DNA of 64,000 nt from DOZZ01 sp963792655 (GTDB lineage Bacteria > Acidobacteriota > Terriglobia > Bryobacterales > Bryobacteraceae), in assembly GCA_963792655.1 (NCBI GenBank), contig CAWBWU010000005.1, forward strand, positions 468,869 to 532,868, written 5' to 3'. The position numbers and the translations under genes are program-made. Position 1 is the first letter of the stretch. Each line of letters starts with the position of its first letter. Under the pieces are notes generated by a model. The model was not told where the DNA came from. It did no database searches and saw only the letters and a list, made by a program, of their open reading frames with translations. Shown here piece by piece: positions 57,274 through 64,000 of the stretch.

Positions 57274-58663
57274 ACCTCGCGTCGGTGAGTTTGCCGGGCA
57301 TGTCGGCTAAGACATAGCTCAACACTGCAAGTGCCGCGGTGTTCTTGCGGAATTCGGCCGGGTCGATCTTGTCGAACGTGTCGGCCTCCGTGTGATGCCA
57401 GTCGAAGTAGTGCGCGCCCGTAGTACGCAGCCCAAAGCCAGGCACGCCTGCTTCGATCAATGGCTCGATATCGGAGCCTCCGAAGCCTGCAGTCATGGCA
57501 TTGCCATCAATCGGCTCTAACAAGCGGCCAATCTGCTTTGCGAGCGAAAGCGCCGCTTCCGAAGGTTTGGAACCTGCAGCACCACCCATCGCAAGATCGA
57601 AGCCGACTAACTTTTCGGCCCCTCCATCCATCTCGATCGATGCGACGTGGTTCTTCAGATTGTTGCCAGCCCAATCGCGATAAGCTCTGCCGCCCGCCCC
57701 GCCATTCTCTTCATTGGTCCAGAACACGACGCGGATCGTGCGCCTGGGCCGCAGCCCCAACTTTCGCAACACGGCCACCGCTTCAAAACTGGCGAACATG
57801 CCTGACCCATCATCCTGAGCCCCTTGCCCTACATCCCACGAGTCGATGTGCCCGCCGAGCACCACGACTTCGTCGGGCTTCTCTGACCCGGTGATCTCGC
57901 CCATCACGTCAGCAGAAGGCGCGGGAGCCTCCATGTGGGCTTCCATCTGCAATCGCACGGTCACGCGGTTGCCCGCCTTGAGCAGGCGAGTGATCGACAT
58001 GGCATCTTCTACCGTGATTGCCGCGCCGGGAATCTGAGCATGACCCTCGGGATAAACAGTGACGCCGGTATGCGGGCTGCGCACGCTGTGCGGTGTTACT
58101 GAACGAACCAGCACCGCCACGGCGCCCAGTTCGGCCGCGCGCGCCGGACCCGTAGTGCGGTAAGTGACCGTCTGCCCGTAGCCCGTGTAAGGCACGTCAA
58201 AGAGAACGATCTTCCCCGCAACACCGGCTTTCCCCATCCGGTTCATCTCATCAAATGACGTGAAGCTGACCACGTCGGCAGTAATCCCCGCGGCCGGCGT
58301 GCCTGCGCTGTTGCCTAAGCCCAGCATCACGATGGGACGTTTCAGAGGCGCGAGCATCATCGCGGATTCCGCGCCGCGCACCCAGTGAGGCACTGTGACG
58401 GGAATGGTGCGGACGTTATCAAAGCCGGCCCGCTTCATCTCGGACGCTGCCCAGTCAATCGCATTCTCGAGCGCGGGCGATCCGCTGACGCGATTCCCGA
58501 TGCGGTCGCAGAGGTACGCGAGGCGCTCCAGGCCCTGATCATCCTTCAGTGCGGCGTTGAGAATGCGCTTGGATGTTTCGGAGTAGCGGGCAGTAAGGTC
58601 TCCGGCAACTTGGGCACTCAGCATGCCCGCGATAGCAGATAGGCAAAGTAGTTTGGGTATCAA
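57272..58663 (-). CDS. Secreted M28-family zinc aminopeptidase/carboxypeptidase
   Basis: A 463-residue exported peptidase. I chose the TTG at 58661-58663 since AGGGA precedes it and it begins a signal peptide (MIPKLLCLSAIAGMLSAQ); the longer frame adds 42 Arg/Lys-rich residues. A PA-like insert domain (about residues 125-260) precedes the catalytic core. Two-zinc ligands are His and Asp in LGGHIDSWD and AQDDGSG, Glu in WTNEENGG, Asp in SIEMDGG and His in YFDWHHTEADT. It resembles plasma glutamate carboxypeptidase. It probably trims peptides in the periplasm. Confidence 0.92.
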   Translation of the reverse strand: MIPKLLCLSAIAGMLSAQVAGDLTARYSETSKRILNAALKDDQGLERLAYLCDRIGNRVSGSPALENAIDWAASEMKRAGFDNVRTIPVTVPHWVRGAESAMMLAPLKRPIVMLGLGNSAGTPAAGITADVVSFTSFDEMNRMGKAGVAGKIVLFDVPYTGYGQTVTYRTTGPARAAELGAVAVLVRSVTPHSVRSPHTGVTVYPEGHAQIPGAAITVEDAMSITRLLKAGNRVTVRLQMEAHMEAPAPSADVMGEITGSEKPDEVVVLGGHIDSWDVGQGAQDDGSGMFASFEAVAVLRKLGLRPRRTIRVVFWTNEENGGAGGRAYRDWAGNNLKNHVASIEMDGGAEKLVGFDLAMGGAAGSKPSEAALSLAKQIGRLLEPIDGNAMTAGFGGSDIEPLIEAGVPGFGLRTTGAHYFDWHHTEADTFDKIDPAEFRKNTAALAVLSYVLADMPGKLTDAR

Positions 58664-58731
58664 GGTATTCCCTGGCGAGTAAGTCAGGATAGCACCCCGC
58701 GGAAACCTCTTAGAAGACCGAAGCCGAGCGT

Positions 58732-59637
58732 GTGCAATTGTATGCGCCAAACGGCCCGGGGTTTTCTTATAATCTTCATTTGCCTTCATTCCCCATCTTG
58801 AGTAGCGAAGCGCGAAGTATTCTGAGCCCAGCCTCGGGATTTATCGCGGCTGCAGGCTTTACGCACTCGCTGTCACCAGCGCGTAACTGTACTTTTGCGT
58901 GTAGTTATTGCTATGTTCCGACACTCGGAATTTACGGGGGATTAAAACCGGAAGACGTTCGTAAATGGGGCGCATTTACCACTTATAAGAGCAATTCGGC
59001 GGACCTATTGAGGCGCGAACTGCGGCCTTACCAGGCTATCTATTGTTCGCCGCTGGTAGACCCGTATCAGCCGGCAGAAGCTACGGCGCGAGTGATGCCG
59101 AATCTCTTAGCGACGCTCGCCGCTGCTCCTCCACGCGCTCTTGCGCTGCAGACGCGCGGGCCACTCGTCTTGAATGACATCGAGGCGTTGCAGAAACTGC
59201 ACCGGGTGACCAGGCTGCGCGTCGGCTTCAGCATCTCGACGAATCGCGATGAGGTGCGCCGCTGTTACGAATCGCGCTGCGACTCGATTGAAGAGCGTTG
59301 GCGGACGATCCGTGAACTTCGCGCAGCAGGCATTGAGACTTACGCGACGTTGGCACCACTGCTGCCATGTGACCCCGAGGAACTGGTCGAGCAGGCAATC
59401 GATGCAACAGGCAATGACGTGATTGCTGACCCACTCCATGTGCGCGCGGTGAAGACGCGCGGTGCAACAACCCGCGACGCGGCGCGCAAGATCGCGGCGG
59501 CGCGAGGCGAAGAGCAGTGGCTCGAGCCGGAGTTTCAGAGCGCGGTCGTAGAGCGCATGCGGCGAGCGGCCGAACGTTTCGGGAAGCGCCTGGCAACAGG
59601 ACCTGCTGCGTTTGGCTGGCTCGCGGAGGTCAACTGA
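58732..59637 (+). CDS. Radical SAM protein (spore-photoproduct-lyase-like, Rv2578c type)
   Basis: A radical SAM enzyme of about 301 residues. Cys53, Cys57 and Cys60 in RNCTFACSYCYVP bind the [4Fe-4S] cluster. IYCSPLVDPYQPAE and LQTRGPLVLNDIEALQKL are typical of the SPL-like group. The frame is open from a GTG at 58732, but the family usually starts near LPSFPILSSEARSIL, so the TTG at 58780 is a likely alternative. The reaction is unknown; this group is not a confirmed photolyase. Its TGA overlaps the ATG of the aldehyde dehydrogenase, so the two are translated together. Confidence 0.85.
   Translation: MQLYAPNGPGFSYNLHLPSFPILSSEARSILSPASGFIAAAGFTHSLSPARNCTFACSYCYVPTLGIYGGLKPEDVRKWGAFTTYKSNSADLLRRELRPYQAIYCSPLVDPYQPAEATARVMPNLLATLAAAPPRALALQTRGPLVLNDIEALQKLHRVTRLRVGFSISTNRDEVRRCYESRCDSIEERWRTIRELRAAGIETYATLAPLLPCDPEELVEQAIDATGNDVIADPLHVRAVKTRGATTRDAARKIAAARGEEQWLEPEFQSAVVERMRRAAERFGKRLATGPAAFGWLAEVN
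58768..58773 (+). promoter_or_regulatory. Exact TATAAT hexamer just before a likely start codon
   Basis: A perfect -10 hexamer lies seven bases before the TTG at 58780, the start I favour for the radical SAM gene. If used, it would give a leaderless transcript. No good -35 element is seen at the normal distance, so it may be chance. Confidence 0.3.
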
Positions 59638-61127
59638 TGCTGCTGAGAACGGAAATTTTCGAACGGCTCGGGATCGCTCCAGTGAACGGCCACGGCTCGG
59701 CCGGCGAGCTTCGCTCCTGGAATCCAAACGATGGCGAGACGCTCGCGACCGTACGCGCGATGACCCGTGCGGAGTATGACGCGATCGTCGAGCGTTCGAC
59801 CCAAGTCTTCGAGACATGGAGAACGGTACCCGCACCGCAGCGCGGTCAGGTGGTGCGCGCGATCGGTGATGAACTGCGCGCGCTGAAACATGAGCTGGGA
59901 GCGCTGGTCACGCTCGAGATGGGCAAGATCCTTGCCGAGGGCGAAGGCGAAGTGCAGGAGATGATCGACATCGCCGATTTTGCCGTGGGCCTCTCACGCC
60001 AACTCTGCGGCAGCACCATGCACAGCGAGCGGCCCGGCCATCGCATGTATGAACAGTGGCATCCGCTCGGTCCTGTCGGTGTGATCAGCGCATTCAACTT
60101 CCCGGTCGCGGTGTGGGCGTGGAACGCAATGCTGGCCGCGGTGTGCGGCGACACCGTCATCTGGAAGCCTTCACCACGCACGCCGCTCACTGCATTCGCC
60201 GTACAGACGATCTGCGATCGCGTGCTGGCGCGCTTTGGCCATGCGGGCGTCTTCCAACTGGTGCTTGGCGACAACGAAGAGATCGGCGGCGCCATGTTGG
60301 ACGACCGGCGGCTGCCGTTGATCAGCTTCACGGGATCGTCGCAAGTCGGGCGTCAGGCAGCACAGCGAGTTGCAGCGCGCTTAGGCCGCACGATTCTCGA
60401 GCTCGGCGGCAACAATGCGCTGATCGTGATGGACGATGCCGATCCGGATCTGGCGGTGCGCGCGATTGTCTTCGGCGCGCTCGGCACCGCGGGGCAGCGC
60501 TGCACCACCACGCGCCGCGTCTTCCTGCAGCGCGGCATTGCACCGCATCTAATCGAGCGGCTCAAGTCCGCCTATGCGCAAGTGCAGCTGAGCAATCCGA
60601 TGGAGCCTTCGACGTTGATGGGGCCGCTGGTGAGTGAACAGGCCGTAGCCAACATGGTGCGCGGCATCGATACGGCGCGCGAGCAAGGCGGCGAAGTGCT
60701 GTTTGGCGGTAACGCGCTCGGTGGCTGCTTTGCGGAGCCGACCCTAATCCGCGCGCATGCCGGTATGGCTCAATTGCGCGAAGAAATCTTTGCGCCGATT
60801 TTGTACGTGATCGAATTCGACACGCTCGACGATGCGATCCGCATGCAGAACGATGTTCCGCAAGGGCTCTCGTCCGCACTGTTCACGCGCGATCTGCAGA
60901 GCGCTGAACAGTTCCTCAGTTGCGTGGGCAGCGATTGCGGCATCGCCAACGTGAACCTGGGCACCAGCGGCGCGGAGATCGGCGGAGCGTTCGGCGGCGA
61001 GAAAGATACTGGCGGCGGCCGCGAAGCCGGCAGCGATTCGTGGAAAGCATATATGCGGCGGCAGACGAACACGATCAACTGGTCGAAGACTCTTCCTCTG
61101 GCACAAGGTATCGACTTTGCCCTCTAA
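59637..61127 (+). CDS. Aldehyde dehydrogenase, ALDH7 (alpha-aminoadipic semialdehyde dehydrogenase) type
   Basis: A 496-residue NAD(P)-dependent dehydrogenase. FTGSSQVGRQ is the cofactor loop, ILELGGNNALIV holds the catalytic Glu, and AGQRCTTTRRVF the catalytic Cys. The C-terminal KDTGGGREAGSDSWKAYMRR is the mark of the ALDH7/antiquitin subgroup, which oxidises aminoadipate semialdehyde in lysine breakdown and related aldehydes. The ATG shares its A with the TGA of the radical SAM gene. No lysine catabolism genes are adjacent, so the substrate stays an inference from subgroup. Confidence 0.93.
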   Translation: MLLRTEIFERLGIAPVNGHGSAGELRSWNPNDGETLATVRAMTRAEYDAIVERSTQVFETWRTVPAPQRGQVVRAIGDELRALKHELGALVTLEMGKILAEGEGEVQEMIDIADFAVGLSRQLCGSTMHSERPGHRMYEQWHPLGPVGVISAFNFPVAVWAWNAMLAAVCGDTVIWKPSPRTPLTAFAVQTICDRVLARFGHAGVFQLVLGDNEEIGGAMLDDRRLPLISFTGSSQVGRQAAQRVAARLGRTILELGGNNALIVMDDADPDLAVRAIVFGALGTAGQRCTTTRRVFLQRGIAPHLIERLKSAYAQVQLSNPMEPSTLMGPLVSEQAVANMVRGIDTAREQGGEVLFGGNALGGCFAEPTLIRAHAGMAQLREEIFAPILYVIEFDTLDDAIRMQNDVPQGLSSALFTRDLQSAEQFLSCVGSDCGIANVNLGTSGAEIGGAFGGEKDTGGGREAGSDSWKAYMRRQTNTINWSKTLPLAQGIDFAL

Positions 61128-61235
61128 GTCGGCTGCGCGCGTCCGGCTCGAGATGCTGCCGCTGTTGCAACTTGCGGCTGACACTTCGCCCGGAAGGCAT
61201 CTCTGCTCGCCGAGCAGATCAATTCCGAGCTGACG

Positions 61236-63014
61236 GTGATCTACGTCAACCAGACGTTGCTCTCGCAAACGGGCTATACGCGGCGGCAACTGATTGGATC
61301 TGCCGTCGCGTCGCTCATCGCGCCGGTGGATGGGCAAACCATCCCGCTGCTAATTGAACAGAATGCGCCCATCGATTGCGCAAGCTTACTTCAACACCGG
61401 AGCGGGCCGCCGCTGCAGTGCCTGGTCAGTTTGCGCCCGGTAGCTTCGGGTACGCATTGGATTGCCACGCTGCGCCACATCGGAACTGCATTGACCAAAG
61501 ACGTTGATCAGTCAGGGTCGCGGTGGTACCGAAGCCTGTTTCAAAATCAAAGCCGCCCGATGTGGCTCTATGACGATGCGACGCTGCGCTTCGTCGATGT
61601 GAATGAGGCCGCAATCGCCGAATACGGATACTCGCGTGAAGAGTTTCTGAACATGACGATTCTGGATATTCGTCCTGTTGAAGAAGGCTCACTGCTGCGC
61701 GATCACGTCAAGCGGCGCAAAGCCGGCGGCCGCATCTTACCGGAGATCTGGAAACACCGGCGCAAAGATGGCTCGACGTTCCCGGTCGAAATCGTCTCGC
61801 TTGACGTGGACTTCGAAGATCGCCAGGTGCGGCTAATTGAAGTGAACGACGTGTCGCATCGCAGCGAACTCGAAGGCCGTCTGCGTCAGGCGCAGAAAAT
61901 GGAAGCGGTCGGTCAACTGGCGAGCGGGATTGCGCACGACTTCAATAATCTGCTCACCGTCATCAACGGCTACGCGAGTATGCTTTGCGAACCGCTGGAG
62001 GAAGAACATCCCATGCGGGAAGACCTGGTGGCGATCCGCCGCGCCGGGGAACGCGCCGCGGCGCTCACCCGGCAACTGCTGACGTTCAGCCGCAAACAGG
62101 AGTTGAAGACCGCCACTCTGAATCTGAACGAGATGATTCTGGAGATGCGCTCGATGCTGCGCCGGGTCATTCGCGAAGATATTGAACTGATCACCAAACT
62201 CGATCCGGCGGTCAGCCCAACAATTGCCGACCCGACACAGATCGAACAGATCATTCTGAATCTGGTCATCAACGCGAGAGATGCGATCACTGGCCACGGC
62301 GCCATTACGATCGAAACTCAGAACATCGCAGGCGACAACACACGGAAGGACGCTCCCGCAGCTTTCGTCGGAGGAGCCTATGTGATGCTTTCCGTGCGCG
62401 ATACGGGATGCGGCATGGAGCCGGCCGTGCTTAGCCGCATTTTCGAGCCGTTCTTCACGACCAAGCCGAAAGGCGAAGGCACTGGATTAGGCCTGCCCAC
62501 GGTTATCACCAACGTGAAACAGTTGGACGGACATCTCGCCGTTGAAAGCACGCCAGGTTGCGGCACCACCTTCCTCGTGTATTTGAAGACGAGTGCAAGT
62601 GAAGTGAAACAACGTGCGCGCCCGCTCGAAGCACCGCAACGCGTGAAGGCCGCCGTGACGGTGCTGTTGGTAGAAGACGATGGCGCCGTGCGCGAATTCA
62701 TCCAACGTGCGTTGGACCATTTTGGATACCGGGTGCTGGTCGCGCGCGATGGCCAGGAGGCTCTCGATGTCGCCTCGGCCTTCACCGGCTCGATCGACAT
62801 ACTGATTTCCGATGTGGTGATGCCGAAGATGAACGGCCGCGATGTCGCCGAGAAGCTGTGCGAAAGCCGCGCCGGGATGAAGGTGCTCTACCTTTCCGGG
62901 TACGACAGCGAAGGCGAAGAGAGCGCTCCTTCCGCCGTGAATGCCATGTTTCTGGGGAAGCCATTTACACCGGGGGAACTCGGCCGCAAGGTGCGGGAGA
63001 TGCTCGAGGACTGA
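61236..63014 (+). CDS. PAS hybrid histidine kinase with receiver domain
   Basis: At least 592 residues, without membrane helices. Two PAS domains come first (VIYVNQTLLSQTGYTRRQLI, and MWLYDDATLRFVDVNEAAIA). The phosphorylated His is residue 234 in SGIAHDFNNLLTV. The ATPase part has LNLVINARDAI, VRDTGCGMEP, EPFFTTKPKGEGTGLGLPTV. The receiver has VLLVEDDGAVRE and Asp526 (ILISDVVMPKMNG). The GTG at 61236 falls inside the first PAS domain, so the true start is probably upstream: ATG 61151 gives MLPLLQLAADTSP, which joins ASLLAEQINSELT of this frame after a one-base shift near 61195. The downstream neighbour is an ECF sigma gene. Confidence 0.88.
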   Translation: MIYVNQTLLSQTGYTRRQLIGSAVASLIAPVDGQTIPLLIEQNAPIDCASLLQHRSGPPLQCLVSLRPVASGTHWIATLRHIGTALTKDVDQSGSRWYRSLFQNQSRPMWLYDDATLRFVDVNEAAIAEYGYSREEFLNMTILDIRPVEEGSLLRDHVKRRKAGGRILPEIWKHRRKDGSTFPVEIVSLDVDFEDRQVRLIEVNDVSHRSELEGRLRQAQKMEAVGQLASGIAHDFNNLLTVINGYASMLCEPLEEEHPMREDLVAIRRAGERAAALTRQLLTFSRKQELKTATLNLNEMILEMRSMLRRVIREDIELITKLDPAVSPTIADPTQIEQIILNLVINARDAITGHGAITIETQNIAGDNTRKDAPAAFVGGAYVMLSVRDTGCGMEPAVLSRIFEPFFTTKPKGEGTGLGLPTVITNVKQLDGHLAVESTPGCGTTFLVYLKTSASEVKQRARPLEAPQRVKAAVTVLLVEDDGAVREFIQRALDHFGYRVLVARDGQEALDVASAFTGSIDILISDVVMPKMNGRDVAEKLCESRAGMKVLYLSGYDSEGEESAPSAVNAMFLGKPFTPGELGRKVREMLED

Positions 63015-63100
63015 TCGCGTCGGGAACTTCGCCGTCCCATCCGGAGTCCAACGGTTTGCAGGAATGCAAATTCCTGATAGCTTGTAAGCTTCTTCGGCCC

Positions 63101-63769
63101 ATGGCGAGCATCGTATATCCCGACCTGAACTCGAACGCTGCAACCGGGCGTGAAGCATCGCCGAGCGATTTGGCTCTGGCGCGGATGCTGCAGGCCGGAT
63201 CCGAGACCGCCTACGAAGAGTTGATTCAGCAATTTCAACAGCCCGTTTACAACCTGGCGCTGCGTCTGCTCGACCGCGAATCGGACGCCGGCGACATCGT
63301 GCAGGAGGTTTTTCTCAAAGTGTTTCGGAGCGTGCATGCGTTTCGGGGACAAAGCAGCCTGCGCACGTGGATTTATCGAATCACTGTAAACGAGTCGCAT
63401 AACCGCCGGCGTTGGATGTTCCGGCATCAGCACAACGAAGTTTGCCTGGAGTGCGAGGGCACCGATGAGTCGGTGCACGAACGCGCCATTCCCGATACTG
63501 GCCGCTCTCCCTTCGAGTGCGCGCTCGACCATCAAAGGATGGTGTTGATCGAACGCGCTTTGAGCAAGGTCAAGCCTTGTTTCCGGGAAGCCGTCGTGTT
63601 GCGCGATATGGAAGATCTCAGTTACGAGGAGATCGCGGAAATTCTGCAGATCTCGCTGGGGACCGTGAAGTCTAGAATCCTGCGTGGCCGCGAAGCATTG
63701 CGGCGAAAACTTTCAAGCTGCTTTGAACCCGGGCTGGCGATTCGCTGGCTACCGAAAACGGTGGAATAG
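63101..63769 (+). CDS. ECF-family RNA polymerase sigma factor
   Basis: A 222-residue sigma-70 family factor with region 2 (MLQAGSETAYEELIQQFQQP, DAGDIVQEVFLKVFRSVHAF, RTWIYRITVN) and region 4 (CFREAVVLRDMEDLSYEEIA, GTVKSRILRGREALRRKL). Region 3 is absent, as in ECF factors. The ATG at 63101 gives a normal N-terminus. The anti-sigma-like frame follows directly. A signal through this pair would switch a regulon that is not visible here. Confidence 0.93.
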   Translation: MASIVYPDLNSNAATGREASPSDLALARMLQAGSETAYEELIQQFQQPVYNLALRLLDRESDAGDIVQEVFLKVFRSVHAFRGQSSLRTWIYRITVNESHNRRRWMFRHQHNEVCLECEGTDESVHERAIPDTGRSPFECALDHQRMVLIERALSKVKPCFREAVVLRDMEDLSYEEIAEILQISLGTVKSRILRGREALRRKLSSCFEPGLAIRWLPKTVE

Positions 63770-63774
63770 AGCTA

Positions 63775-64000
63775 CTGGAGTGTAGCGCCGTAGAGAAAGG
63801 CTTATCGAACTACCTGGACGCCCAGGTGCCGGAAACTGTCGGCCGCGGCATTTCGCTGCATCTGTCTGCGTGCCGTACCTTCAGCACGCAGTATGAAGAA
63901 TTGCGCTCCGTACGCCGGACGATGCGCCAGATGCCACGCGCCGCAGTGCCGCCTTCGGTCACGCTGGGGCTGCGCATTGTCAGTTCGCGCGAGCGGCTGC
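63775..64000 (+). CDS. Zinc-finger-type (zf-HC2) anti-sigma factor, partial
   Basis: The frame reads LECSAVEKGLSNYLDAQVPE, then SLHLSACRTFSTQYEELR, and runs off the window. This matches anti-sigma factors of the zf-HC2 class, which hold an ECF factor inactive. In the class motif HxxxCxxC the last Cys is Phe here. There is no ATG, GTG or TTG in this frame after the preceding stop; CTG at 63775 is the only near start codon, so a base may be missing near the sigma stop, or the start is non-standard. Confidence 0.6.
   Translation, partial: MECSAVEKGLSNYLDAQVPETVGRGISLHLSACRTFSTQYEELRSVRRTMRQMPRAAVPPSVTLGLRIVSSRERL

Overview
The window looks like a chromosome segment of an acidobacterium of the Solibacter/Bryobacter type. 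The support is high GC content, several Oar-like TonB-dependent receptors with an N-terminal carboxypeptidase-regulatory domain, and two secreted proteins that end in what I recognise as the Solibacter C-terminal domain (TIGR03437). This placement rests on protein families, not on an rRNA gene; none is present. I saw no CRISPR array, prophage, integrase or insertion sequence.

Layout. 1-9.2 kb: the start of ilvD, a large palindrome, a frame-broken secreted esterase, a VOC protein, a TonB-receptor pseudogene, an aromatic amino acid lyase, an M50 protease and tRNA-Leu. 9.3-17.5 kb: membrane and secreted proteins, then a minus-strand three-gene set of CHASE2 adenylate cyclase, caspase-TPR protein and metallo-beta-lactamase-fold hydrolase. 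17.5-33 kb: cell-surface proteins (three intact TonB receptors and a giant Ig-like protein), interrupted by the mutagenesis pair imuA-imuB. 33-40 kb: a hybrid histidine kinase, then a tight minus-strand run of cyclic-nucleotide-binding oxidoreductase, UBP zinc finger, heptose kinase, a fused heptose adenylyltransferase-phosphatase and gmhA. 40-46 kb: two toxin-antitoxin pairs (both with a frame break), tRNA-Phe, fumarase and small hydrolases. 46-53.8 kb: a minus-strand gene chain scpA-scpB-rluB-CoA-binding protein-SDR-GH10 xylanase-transketolase. 53.8-64 kb: mutL, hydrolases, a radical SAM/aldehyde dehydrogenase pair, a second hybrid kinase, and an ECF sigma factor with an anti-sigma factor running off the edge.

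How genes fit together. Transketolase can make sedoheptulose 7-phosphate, the substrate of GmhA. The heptose genes cover all steps to ADP-heptose except the HldD epimerase. The cyclase probably makes cAMP, and the oxidoreductase at 38.4-40.1 kb carries a cyclic-nucleotide-binding domain, so a link is possible but unproven.

A caveat colours the whole annotation. Single-base frame breaks occur in at least ten genes (esterase, receptor, lyase, the 8.4 kb stress-like protein, ParE, HicB, transketolase with nine, ScpB, and probably the second kinase and the anti-sigma start). The protein sequence on both sides of each break stays well conserved. This fits uncorrected sequencing indels at least as well as gene decay.
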